Positions 1 to 8,456 of a stretch of 64,000 bases of DNA are shown one piece after another (position 1 is the stretch's first letter; every line of letters begins with the position of its first letter). The translations under genes were made by a program, and so were the position numbers. This DNA is from an uncultured Lachnospiraceae bacterium (lineage in GTDB: Bacteria; Bacillota; Clostridia; Lachnospirales; Lachnospiraceae): positions 1 to 64,000 of the forward strand of contig ONKG01000033.1 in NCBI GenBank assembly GCA_900318375.1, written 5' to 3'. The notes under the pieces are model-generated. The model was given only the letters and a program-made list of their open reading frames with translations. It did not search any database and was not told the origin of the DNA.

Positions 1-1
1 C

Positions 2-3000
2 AACTGCAGCGGCCTGTCCGCCTATCATCCTTATTACAACAAGACCTATTATGAGAAAATGTGGCGCGATGTATATGACAGCTTCGCGTTTGCGCCCGAG
101 TATACGGATTATATCAAGAAATTCGCTCAGATCTGGCTGGGAGATGCCATGGGTGACTGGACCCAGATGAGTCAGGTACAGTCCGCGGGAACAGAAGGAG
201 AGACCCAGTATTTTTCCGTACAGCTGACGCCGGAACAGATGCAGTACTATGCCTCATCAGAGCTGCTGATCCTGGACCGGATCGGATCGGAGGATGATGC
301 ATCGGGCGGCACCGGATATGCCCAGGTATATGTGACAGATCAGGTGTCAATGGACGAAAACGGCCTGCTCACTGCGGCTTACAAAGGCAGGACCCTGTAT
401 GCCGTGGATGAAAACGGGGAGATCCTTGCAGGGCCTCTGGGATATTGGATCTCTGATGACGGGAATCTGCAGATCCTGGGCAATTATATCAATAATGAGA
501 GCGGGGCGGAAAGAACAGTCACACATGCCATGTTTGAGTGCGCGGACGCTCCTTCAGGGATCAATCTTCCTCTCCTGGAAAAGTATGTCTATGACGAGGA
601 TACCCAGACTTACAGCAACCGTATCGAGATCGATGAGGAGCATTCCCAGTCTCTGAACCTGATCTTTGATTATAAAAAAGTCACCCGCGACGGGGATGTG
701 GTCAGGCCTTTTTCCGAGTGGGAGGACAGCACATGGATGGGAGGGTATGAAGTATCGCTTCCCCAGGAATTCCATTTCCGCTTTTTTGACAATATCATGT
801 CAGGAGCAGCCTTATATGCCTGTTTCGAGATTGCGGACACACAGGCGAACCTCTACGGCACAGAGCTGATGGAAGTTAAAAATGCCAATATCACACCGAT
901 CAGCTTTGAGGAGGGTGAAAAGTATACATTTGAGAATGACTATCTGCGGATGACGGCATCCGGAAATCTGAACACTTCCATGGGCGGTGAGTCTCTGGAA
1001 CTGCATGTCCTGATAGAAAATCTATATGACAAAAACCTGAGCGGAAGACTGCATAACCAGGTGAAATTGGCGGATGAATCCCGTACATGCACATGTATAC
1101 CGTCCCGCGGCAGAATCATTTTTTATAATCTTGCCCCGGGTGAAAGTGAAGTGTGTGATATTTCGCTCAACAAAAACACTTTGGCAGGGCTTTCCAGCCT
1201 CAGAGAACTATCCTTTGTCATGGATTTGAATGTGGAAAAGCCGATTGGCGGCACAGAAGACGTAGACACTGCGGCAGCCGGAGAAGCGGCCGGTTCAGAC
1301 AGCACCGCAGATACTGCAGCGGCAGCAGATGGCGGGAACACAGAAGAACAGGAGATGAAGTTTGAGATGGTCCTGCGCCCGGTTGACCTGGATCTCAGCC
1401 CTGTTTCGGGAGCGAAAGAATATAATGAAAATCCGTCCGGTTTAGCAGAGTGTACACAGGGTGATCTTCTCTGGACACTTCGCGACGTGAATGTGAAAAG
1501 AGACGGAAATATCAGGTGTGCCGTGGGCTGTAAAAACAATGGAAAAGAGCCGGCTGTTCTGAATATTCCGAAAGAGATTGCAGTCAATGGTATAGTTATG
1601 GATACCTCTACAGGCTTCTTTCTCAATAATCTGACGATCGGTCCGGGAGAAGAATTCAGCGCAGTGTTTGAAGCGAGAAATATACAGTATTACTCGGGGC
1701 ATTTCAGCTGTCTTAGCGGCGGACATCATCTTACAATTTCAGATGTGCTTAAAGCAGAGGGGGAGAAAGATATCAATTCTGTTTCTCTTTATTTTGCGGA
1801 TATAAATGCCGTGCTTAATGATTCCGAGGAAGACCTTCAAAAACTTCCGGTGCGCTTTGACCTGTCAAAAGCATTATCTATTGATAAGAATAGTGCTGAT
1901 AAGGCAATGTCGGGTGACGCAGAGGGCGGAGAGTCACAGGAGGATTCTCCGGCAGATTCCGGAAGGGAAACAGGTTCTGATTCCGCTGGGCAGGATGAGA
2001 GCGGGGAAGACAAGCTGACAGAGGAGGAAATGACCAGGGCGCTGGACGTTGACGGAACAGCTCCTGTCCGTACATTGCTTTATTCGAAGAATGGCCTCAC
2101 AGTGTACGGTGAGCACATCCTCCTTGCGGACACTACGATCCTTGTGTCTTTTATTCTGGAAAATGAGTCCGATCAGGATATAATTCTGGATTTCGAAAAC
2201 TGGAGGCTGAATGAGGGCGGGAAGAGCAGTTTATTCAGCAAGAGTTACATAGCTTTTGCCAATACAAAAACAAGGGTTTATGTAGATCACGATTTCTATG
2301 ATGCAGAAGGCAGTGAGCCCGTAAAACAAATATCCATGACGATCAGGCAGGAAAAAAATGCAGCCGGTACAGCAGAGACAGCAGAGACTGAAAACGCAGG
2401 GGAAGATTCGGCCGGAGCGGGACAGGCAAGCTTGGGAGAAGAGCAGGCCGGAGCGGGACAGGCAAGCTTGGGAGAAGAGCAGAGGCAGACGGCCAAAGAA
2501 GAACTGCCGACCATATACAGCCTTGTATTTTCTTTCCCGGACGGAACCTTCTTTAATGCGGACGGCGGCCGATCGCTGTCGGTCGAAGAGGCAAATCCCG
2601 ATGTGAGCAGTCTTTTTGAATCCGGCGGAGACGGAGAATCCCTGCAAATATTTGATCCGGAAATCAAATATCCTGAAAACCCTGAACAGTACAAAAAAGA
2701 CTTTACATTTACACTCCCTGATGCCTTGACCGAAGAAGAACGTGCCGCGGTGAAGGGCGTAGTCTTAGAAGTGGACCGCGACTTCACCTCGGCTATTGAG
2801 GCAGAGGGCGAACAGTCCTTTAGGGAAGAGAATGATGTCCCGGAGGACTCGTCACTCCTGAGTCTGGAGACACTGGCCCTTAAAGCGATGCAGAAGAGTG
2901 AAGAAGAGAATACATTCACGTGTTCACTATCAGGGCTTATTTGTACAATGCAGGAAAACCCTGAAATCTTCTTTGCACTTATAGAATTCGAAGATGACCA

Positions 3001-3436
3001 GGGAGGGACAAGCTACAGTACGATCGGCAACGGCGGTATGTGCACCTGGTATTTGATGCCGAAAGAAGAAATATACAGTGGAAACTTCGGGCTGGCATAT
3101 TCATTCAATATAACGACACAGAACGGCAGAGCCAGCCTGTCCGGATTTGAAATCGACGACAGTAATAAAGAAGATGCTTTTTCCAGGTATCCGCTGGCTA
3201 TGTTTAAATCACTGGAGTATTCTTTCGGTGCTCCTGTTTATATCTGTCATCCAGATGGTTCCATGGATTATCATACTATGGGAATGGATGCCGGAACTTA
3301 TTCGGTTCCCCTGGAAGGCAGCACCAAAGCCCTTCAGATGGTCCCTTATTCGGACCTTGCTTCCGACCTTAGGGTCACCTATACAGTCCTGTTTGAAGAC
3401 GGTTCCTCCCGCACATTTGACGGCGGCACATATTAA
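2..3436 (+). CDS. Clostripain-like (peptidase C11) secreted protein, C-terminal part, truncated by window edge
   Basis: The frame is open from base 2 with no start, so the gene begins upstream. The first visible residues (NCSGLSAYHPYYNK, then a stretch ending in FAQIWLGD) resemble the end of the catalytic domain of clostripain-family C11 cysteine peptidases, where a Gly-Leu-Ser-x-Tyr-x-Pro-Tyr motif is common. The catalytic His and Cys would lie outside the window. About 1,100 more residues follow: beta-rich, Ig-like-looking segments separated by Ala/Glu/Asp-rich linkers (near 1255-1350, 1880-2030 and 2350-2500). No transmembrane anchor or sortase motif is visible at the C-terminus. It probably acts outside the cell, but the role of the tail is unknown. 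The family call rests on a short segment, so it could be a related non-peptidase surface protein. Confidence 0.65.
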   Translation, partial: NCSGLSAYHPYYNKTYYEKMWRDVYDSFAFAPEYTDYIKKFAQIWLGDAMGDWTQMSQVQSAGTEGETQYFSVQLTPEQMQYYASSELLILDRIGSEDDASGGTGYAQVYVTDQVSMDENGLLTAAYKGRTLYAVDENGEILAGPLGYWISDDGNLQILGNYINNESGAERTVTHAMFECADAPSGINLPLLEKYVYDEDTQTYSNRIEIDEEHSQSLNLIFDYKKVTRDGDVVRPFSEWEDSTWMGGYEVSLPQEFHFRFFDNIMSGAALYACFEIADTQANLYGTELMEVKNANITPISFEEGEKYTFENDYLRMTASGNLNTSMGGESLELHVLIENLYDKNLSGRLHNQVKLADESRTCTCIPSRGRIIFYNLAPGESEVCDISLNKNTLAGLSSLRELSFVMDLNVEKPIGGTEDVDTAAAGEAAGSDSTADTAAAADGGNTEEQEMKFEMVLRPVDLDLSPVSGAKEYNENPSGLAECTQGDLLWTLRDVNVKRDGNIRCAVGCKNNGKEPAVLNIPKEIAVNGIVMDTSTGFFLNNLTIGPGEEFSAVFEARNIQYYSGHFSCLSGGHHLTISDVLKAEGEKDINSVSLYFADINAVLNDSEEDLQKLPVRFDLSKALSIDKNSADKAMSGDAEGGESQEDSPADSGRETGSDSAGQDESGEDKLTEEEMTRALDVDGTAPVRTLLYSKNGLTVYGEHILLADTTILVSFILENESDQDIILDFENWRLNEGGKSSLFSKSYIAFANTKTRVYVDHDFYDAEGSEPVKQISMTIRQEKNAAGTAETAETENAGEDSAGAGQASLGEEQAGAGQASLGEEQRQTAKEELPTIYSLVFSFPDGTFFNADGGRSLSVEEANPDVSSLFESGGDGESLQIFDPEIKYPENPEQYKKDFTFTLPDALTEEERAAVKGVVLEVDRDFTSAIEAEGEQSFREENDVPEDSSLLSLETLALKAMQKSEEENTFTCSLSGLICTMQENPEIFFALIEFEDDQGGTSYSTIGNGGMCTWYLMPKEEIYSGNFGLAYSFNITTQNGRASLSGFEIDDSNKEDAFSRYPLAMFKSLEYSFGAPVYICHPDGSMDYHTMGMDAGTYSVPLEGSTKALQMVPYSDLASDLRVTYTVLFEDGSSRTFDGGTY
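2411..2482 (+). repeat. 36-bp perfect tandem duplication inside the C11-like gene
   Basis: Two identical 36-bp copies (2411-2446 and 2447-2482) encode a duplicated 12-residue segment, AGAGQASLGEEQ, in an Ala/Glu-rich linker. The length is a multiple of three, so the frame is kept. Perfect identity implies a recent duplication. Confidence 0.9.
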
Positions 3437-3598
3437 GGACCTGATTTTGTCACTGATTTGTACAGCTCTGCAGGATGACAGTTATTCATTGTGTTTCCGG
3501 CGCCCGCTGCAACTGGAAGCCGGACCTGCGGCAGAATCTGAAAAAAGCCGGAAAGAGACGCACGGAGAGAAAGGTTCAGAAAGAAAACACACTTTTTT

Positions 3599-3627
3599 GT
3601 GACACGGCTCGAAATAGCTGTTACAAT
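3599..3627 (+). promoter_or_regulatory. Possible sigma-A promoter for the secreted-protein gene at 3733
   Basis: GTGACA (3599-3604) and TACAAT (3622-3627) are 17 bp apart. The rest of the 296-bp gap between 3437 and 3732 shows no gene. The -35 match is fair only. Confidence 0.35.
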
Positions 3628-3732
3628 AGATGAGGTAATAAAAAGCCTGCTGTCATCGATATATAGTAGAATTTCTCTGATCTGCGGGATTCTGCCCGAT
3701 GAAGAAAAGACAGGTTTGGGAGGAATTGTGAA

Positions 3733-4881
3733 GTGAAAAAAGTTAAATGGCTGTTGGGGACGCTGCTTGCGGCGACTCTGGTCACAGGTTCTTTGCAGGG
3801 CACTGTTTTTGCTGCCCAGCAGCAGAATAATGCAGCGTCAGATGCCGCGAAGATCTTTGACGCCAGGGTAAAGGAACTGGAGAAACAATATGGTGTTCTG
3901 AAAGAGGGCGCTTCGGAGTTCAAGGCGGACCCCAAGAATTTTTATACCAGTTCGGAATCACCCATTGACGAGAAAAATGATTGCGGCATCCTGTTTACTG
4001 ATGTACGTGATTATGACAAGGATGGAGTGCAGGAGCTCTTGTCGCTTCGAAGAGTAAGGGGCAGCGTAGTCGTCAAAAGTGAAGAGATGGACCTGGAGAC
4101 CGAGAAGTATGACTACATTTTTGAAATGTATGAGGCTTCCGGCGGGAAATGCAATCTCGCGGCCAGCAAGACAGTCAGTGTATTTGATGTCCTCAACTGG
4201 TCCATTTACGGCAAGAACATTTCTGTCTTTATACATGAAACAGACGGGGCGGTCGATATCTGCACAGAGACCTTTATCAATCAGCAGGATCATCCTTCTG
4301 ATACTGCCCTCGTCCTCTTCAGATATGACGGAAAAGCTTTTTCGGCGGGTGACGGGATCCGTTTCGGAGACTGGTATCAGGAGCACGGAGTGCGCTGCAT
4401 GAAGCCTGTCTCGGAAGAGGCACTGGGTTATCTGTCGGATCTGTTTCCTTCCGAAGAGGGATGCTGGGAAGATGTTGTCAGTGCCGACTCCACAACAGAT
4501 GAGGCATATCTCAAGGCCAGGGATGGCGGTATGAAGGCTCTGGGATTTATTGATGTCAAGAGCCGGGACGAAATCATGGAAGCATCGGATCCCGATGAGG
4601 CCTATCAGACGATCGACGAATCTATTGTGGACGAACCGGGTATGGAAGCCATTGAGCTCAATGAGGCAGATACGGATGCCAGACAGGCAAAGATGATCGG
4701 AATCTCTGCTCTTGAATGCTATAAACCTGAAAAAGGAACGATGACACGACTGGTATTTGTGAGCGAATATGTCAAGATAGAAATGTCCGATGACGGAATG
4801 GTCCAGATTGAACGAAATGTCAGTAAAGAAAAAAAGACAGCTGACAAGGCGGCTGAGGCGCCGGCGAAGTCCTCAAAATAA
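3733..4881 (+). CDS. Secreted protein of unknown function with acidic D-x-D-x-D-G motif
   Basis: The 382-residue product starts at GTG 3733, with GGAGG about 9 bp upstream. The N-terminus is a classic signal peptide (MKKVKW, hydrophobic core, cleavage probably after VFA). Near residues 90-105 there is a DYDKDGVQELL motif, like calcium-binding or FG-GAP-type loops in exported proteins. The C-terminus ends in a short Lys/Ala-rich tail without a membrane anchor. No enzymatic domain is recognised. The lipoprotein at 22894 has a similar loop (NLDDDGVPEMILK), so both may belong to a loose group of exported proteins common in this lineage. It is monocistronic: a promoter-like sequence precedes it and a strong terminator follows. 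Confidence 0.75.
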   Translation: MKKVKWLLGTLLAATLVTGSLQGTVFAAQQQNNAASDAAKIFDARVKELEKQYGVLKEGASEFKADPKNFYTSSESPIDEKNDCGILFTDVRDYDKDGVQELLSLRRVRGSVVVKSEEMDLETEKYDYIFEMYEASGGKCNLAASKTVSVFDVLNWSIYGKNISVFIHETDGAVDICTETFINQQDHPSDTALVLFRYDGKAFSAGDGIRFGDWYQEHGVRCMKPVSEEALGYLSDLFPSEEGCWEDVVSADSTTDEAYLKARDGGMKALGFIDVKSRDEIMEASDPDEAYQTIDESIVDEPGMEAIELNEADTDARQAKMIGISALECYKPEKGTMTRLVFVSEYVKIEMSDDGMVQIERNVSKEKKTADKAAEAPAKSSK

Positions 4882-4925
4882 TATACATTGTCATATTCAC
4901 CAATGATGTTCGCGCAATGATTACA

Positions 4926-4972
4926 GCGGATATCATCTGCAGCAGAAAAGCTCGGATGATATCCGCTTTTTT
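4926..4972 (+). terminator. Rho-independent terminator
   Basis: A perfect 12-bp stem (4926-4937 with 4955-4966, GCGGATATCATC) is followed directly by six T. It ends the transcript of the 3733 gene. Confidence 0.9.
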
Positions 4973-5085
4973 GTATTATCGCAGGACTATTCTGCTCCTT
5001 ATCCACAGCCTTTTCCCAGGGTGACGGTCAGCAGGCAATACTCTCAGACGATCCTCCTCGACAACCACCGGCGGGCTACAACCGA

Positions 5086-5114
5086 ATGACAATATTGCGG
5101 ATTTACAGTATAAT
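5086..5114 (+). promoter_or_regulatory. Sigma-A-type promoter upstream of HAD phosphatase gene
   Basis: ATGACA (5086-5091), a 17-bp spacer and TATAAT (5109-5114). The start codon at 5204 lies about 85 bp downstream of the predicted transcription start. Confidence 0.6.
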
Positions 5115-5203
5115 AATAAGCGGAATATTTACCGGTCTATGCCTGAATCCCGGCCTGCTTCGGCATGTTCCGGAAGAAGGAAAGGAAAGAAAGATATATA
5201 TAT

Positions 5204-6001
5204 ATGATTCGCCTGATTGTAAGTGATATTGACGGCACTATGGTCCCTGACAGTTCAGATTATATTGATCCGCAGTATTATGACGCTGTCCGTGCTTTGA
5301 AAGAAAAAGGGATTTTTTTCTGCGCATGCAGCGGCCGGCAGTTTCACAGTATGCAGCAGCTTCTGCAACCTGTGGCGGATGACATTTATTTTATTACAGA
5401 AAACGGTACTTTGGTCCGTACAAAGAATGAGGTCCTGCATCGCTGGTCTATCGACCCCGCAGATTTTATTCCTCTGCTGGAGGATATTCGCTCGATCGAG
5501 GGCACCTGTGCGGTGGTCTCTTACCCGGAAGTTACTTATGTTGACAGCGGAGAAGACAGCAGTGTATTCAGATTACTGAGAGATAACTATCGCTACGCGA
5601 TTAAAAATGTACCGGATCTGGCGGCACTTCCCCACGAGGATATTCAGAAGGTCACCATTTACTGTGAGAACTGTGAAGCGGTCTGCGCGGATTTTCTGAA
5701 ATCCCATTGGAGCAGGGATCTGAAAGCAGCTTCTTCCGGTTCACTCTGGATCGATCTCTGCCCGCCCGATGCAGGCAAGGGGTCAGCGCTTGTCTGGCTG
5801 CAGGAGTATCTGGGAATCAAAAAAGAAGAAACCATGTATTTCGGTGATAACATGAACGACCTGCCGGCCTTTGATGCTGCTGGTATTGCAGTCACTGTGG
5901 AGAATGCCCGCCCTGAAGTGAAGGAGCATGCGGATCTGATCGTCGGTTCCTATAGTGACCTGGGAGTTTTAAGGGAATTAAAGCGGATCATTCATTCCTG
6001 A
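5204..6001 (+). CDS. HAD-superfamily hydrolase, Cof-type phosphatase
   Basis: The 265-residue product starts MIRLIVSDIDGTMV, the HAD motif I (DxDGT) where the first Asp is the phospho-acceptor. The motif IV region is GDNMNDLPAFDAAG, typical of Cof-type (IIB) phosphatases. These are soluble cytoplasmic enzymes that act on sugar phosphates, nucleotides or flavin phosphates; the substrate here cannot be told. An ATG at 5165 is also in frame, but 5204 fits the family N-terminus and has GGAAAG-type purine-rich sequence upstream. The last codons (Ile-His-Ser-stop) overlap the first unit of a tandem repeat array. Confidence 0.85.
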   Translation: MIRLIVSDIDGTMVPDSSDYIDPQYYDAVRALKEKGIFFCACSGRQFHSMQQLLQPVADDIYFITENGTLVRTKNEVLHRWSIDPADFIPLLEDIRSIEGTCAVVSYPEVTYVDSGEDSSVFRLLRDNYRYAIKNVPDLAALPHEDIQKVTIYCENCEAVCADFLKSHWSRDLKAASSGSLWIDLCPPDAGKGSALVWLQEYLGIKKEETMYFGDNMNDLPAFDAAGIAVTVENARPEVKEHADLIVGSYSDLGVLRELKRIIHS

Positions 6002-6143
6002 GCGCGCAGTCAATTTGGTTCTGTATTTATCATTTCTGAGCGCACAGTCAATTTGGTTTTGAATCAATCATTTCTGAGCGCGCAGTCAATGTGGTTCTGA
6101 ATAAATCATTCCTGAACAAGCAGTCAGACCGGTTCTGAATCAA
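5992..6143 (+). repeat. Four 38-bp tandem repeats spanning the end of the HAD gene
   Basis: Units run 5992-6029, 6030-6067, 6068-6105 and 6106-6143. The first starts inside the last codons of the HAD gene and contains its stop. Units 1-3 are close to identical and unit 4 is more diverged. The unit length is not a multiple of three. There are no spacers, so this is not CRISPR. Confidence 0.9.
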
Positions 6144-6149
6144 TCAGGG

Positions 6150-6635
6150 ATGAGCAAAAGAGAACAAGGGTTAGAGATAATGCATCACAATGACAGTAAG
6201 ATTTTTTATGATGAGGTGGACAGGCTGCTGAATGATCCGAAGGTACGCGGCATGAGCAGCTTTTCACAGCACAAGGGAACAAATACCCTGAGACACAGTA
6301 TCAAGGTCGCGCAGGCTAGTTTTAAACTGGCCGAGCACCTGGGCTGGGATATCGATGAACGTGAACTGGCAAGAGGAGCGCTTCTGCATGACTATTATCA
6401 ATATGATATTCAAGAGCGAGGTCTGGGCCCCTATCGGCACGGCACCTCTCACCCGGGTATAGCGGCAAAGAATGCGGAGGCGGATTTCAGTCTCAACGAC
6501 AAGGAACTCAATATTATCAAATCCCATATGTGGCCGCTGACCCTTCTTACGCCGCCCCGCTCCAGAGAAGCGGTTCTTGTATGTATGGCGGATAAATACA
6601 TTGCCACGAAGGAAATGGTGTTTCACAGATTCTAA
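6150..6635 (+). CDS. HD-domain protein (predicted metal-dependent phosphohydrolase)
   Basis: The product has up to 161 residues and the HD-fold signature: a His in TLRHSIKVA (about residue 50), the His-Asp pair in GALLHDYY (about residue 80) and further His residues in YRHGTSHP. HD proteins hydrolyse phosphoesters such as nucleotides or cyclic nucleotides, using metal bound by the His/Asp residues. Substrate unknown. Two starts are possible: ATG 6150 (very short AGGG before it) and ATG 6180 (MHHNDSKIF, after an AAGGG about 10 bp upstream). It begins directly after the 38-bp repeat array and lies 40 bp before cardiolipin synthase. Confidence 0.75.
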   Translation: MSKREQGLEIMHHNDSKIFYDEVDRLLNDPKVRGMSSFSQHKGTNTLRHSIKVAQASFKLAEHLGWDIDERELARGALLHDYYQYDIQERGLGPYRHGTSHPGIAAKNAEADFSLNDKELNIIKSHMWPLTLLTPPRSREAVLVCMADKYIATKEMVFHRF

Positions 6636-6674
6636 ACGGTCTGCGGCCGGGTAAGCTGACAGGAGGTATGACTG

Positions 6675-8375
6675 ATGAAAAGCAATCATCTTCAAGAAGC
6701 GGACGGTAATACCAGGCATGATTCAAAGGGATATTCATTCGACACAAATGATACTGCGGCGGACAGTGAAAAAGACAGCGAAAAAGTCAGTGAAAAAATG
6801 ACAGACACTGCAGACAATGCGTCGGGAAGCACGATGGAAAAGAAAGCGGCCGTCAAAAACGGTGTTGTCCGTATGATCCTGGTCGTCTTGTCGATCCTGA
6901 TTGAAGTGGTCGTCATCTTCCTGCTCCTTCAATTTGCCGGATCGAAGGCAGGCTGGATCTATGTTGTGCTGCATATTCTTTCGATCATACTGGTGCTGAT
7001 GATCTATGGAAGCCACAAGACTGCGTCTATACGGATGACATGGATCATGCTTATTATGCTTGTCCCGGTTGTGGGAACAGTCCTGTTTTTTCTGATCGGC
7101 CTGAACGGTCACACGCTGAAGATGCGCAGGCGTTATATGGAGCTGGACAAAATACTTCTCCCCCTTCTGCCTGCCAATGAAGACGTGGATGATCATGTCA
7201 GACACTTCTCCCGCAGAGTCTCCGGTGTTGTGAGATACATCAAAAATAACGCGGGATATCCGGTCTATGAAAAGACACGGATCACCTATTACGATGACGC
7301 GGTCAAAGGTTTTGAGGCCCAGAAGAGAGAACTGGCCAAAGCGAAGAAGTTTATTTTCATGGAATATCATGCCATCGAGGACGCGGAATGCTGGCATGAG
7401 ATTCAGGCAATTCTGGTGGAACGGGCAAAGGCCGGTGTTGAGGTCCGCATTTTTTACGATGACATGGGAAGCCTTGGCTTTATCAACATGGACTTTGTAA
7501 AAAGAATGCAGGCCTGCGGTCTGCAGTGCCGTGTGTTCAATCCCTTTGTCCCCGGACTCAATATCTTTCTCAATAACCGTGACCACCGCAAGATCACTGT
7601 GGTTGACGGAAAAGTCGGTTTTACCGGCGGCTATAACCTGGCCAACGAATATTTTCACAGGACAGAGCCCTTCGGCTTCTGGAAGGACACCGGTGTCAGG
7701 CTGGAAGGAGACGCGGTCCAGAGTCTCACTGTCACTTTCCTGGAGATGTGGAATGCCATCAGTGACAAGGATGAAGACGACAGGGATTACAAAAAGTACC
7801 TGCCCGTCATACCTGTCCCGGAGTCAGAGGGATTTATCCAGCCCTATGCGGATTCTCCGATGGATGACATCGCGGTGGGAGAGGATGTTTATATCAGCAT
7901 CGCGGAGGGAGCGCATGATTATTGCTGGTTCATCACTCCCTATCTGATCATCACCGATGAAATGAACCATGCCCTGTCTCTGGCGGCCAGGCGCGGTGTT
8001 GACGTACGGATCATCACTCCCGGCATTCCGGATAAGAAGATGGTCTATAATCTGACACGTTCCTACTACAACGGACTGGCAAGACACGGCGTGCGCATCT
8101 TCGAATTCACCCCCGGCTTCTGTCACGCCAAGATGTGTGTCTCGGACGATATCATCGCTACCTGCGGCACCATCAATATGGACTACCGCAGCCTTTACCA
8201 CCACTTTGAAAACGGCTGTCTCTATGCGGGCTGCGAGGCTGTCATGGATACGAAACGTGACTTCGAAGAGACATTTGCCCAGTGCGAAGAAGTGACCGAC
8301 TACTACGTCAGCGGCCGGGGTGCCTTCATGCGCTTCGGGCACATGATCCTGCGCCTGGCGGCTCCTCTGATGTAG
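6675..8375 (+). CDS. cls: Cardiolipin synthase (phospholipase D superfamily)
   Basis: The 566-residue product condenses two phosphatidylglycerol molecules to cardiolipin at the membrane. After a hydrophilic, charge-rich N-terminal 50 residues come two or three transmembrane segments (about 60-145). Two HKD catalytic motifs follow: DHRKITVVDG with FTGGYN near residue 303, and CHAKMCVSDD with GTINMDYRS near residue 482. This is the usual order and length for Firmicutes Cls, apart from the longer polar N-terminus. AGGAGG (6661-6666) precedes ATG 6675 by 8 bp. Confidence 0.93.
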   Translation: MKSNHLQEADGNTRHDSKGYSFDTNDTAADSEKDSEKVSEKMTDTADNASGSTMEKKAAVKNGVVRMILVVLSILIEVVVIFLLLQFAGSKAGWIYVVLHILSIILVLMIYGSHKTASIRMTWIMLIMLVPVVGTVLFFLIGLNGHTLKMRRRYMELDKILLPLLPANEDVDDHVRHFSRRVSGVVRYIKNNAGYPVYEKTRITYYDDAVKGFEAQKRELAKAKKFIFMEYHAIEDAECWHEIQAILVERAKAGVEVRIFYDDMGSLGFINMDFVKRMQACGLQCRVFNPFVPGLNIFLNNRDHRKITVVDGKVGFTGGYNLANEYFHRTEPFGFWKDTGVRLEGDAVQSLTVTFLEMWNAISDKDEDDRDYKKYLPVIPVPESEGFIQPYADSPMDDIAVGEDVYISIAEGAHDYCWFITPYLIITDEMNHALSLAARRGVDVRIITPGIPDKKMVYNLTRSYYNGLARHGVRIFEFTPGFCHAKMCVSDDIIATCGTINMDYRSLYHHFENGCLYAGCEAVMDTKRDFEETFAQCEEVTDYYVSGRGAFMRFGHMILRLAAPLM

Positions 8376-8419
8376 TACTGCCTTTGTGTCATGCGACATG
8401 CATCGTGATGAAAATGTTG

Positions 8420-8433
8420 TGTACAATTGTACA
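8420..8433. promoter_or_regulatory. Perfect 14-bp palindrome upstream of preA, likely operator
   Basis: TGTACAATTGTACA is its own reverse complement and lies 23 bp before the preA-like start codon, in the 81-bp gap after cls. Its size and symmetry fit a dimeric repressor site, and TGTAC-type half sites are common for GntR-family regulators. No regulator gene is adjacent. Confidence 0.45.
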
Positions 8434-8456
8434 GTTTATTTGCGGGGGTGCGGGAG

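Noticed and set aside
5992-6143. CRISPR array
   Set aside because: Repeats are directly adjacent without unique spacers, and no cas genes are present. The same applies to 22639-22783, 34465-34533 and 62525-62715.
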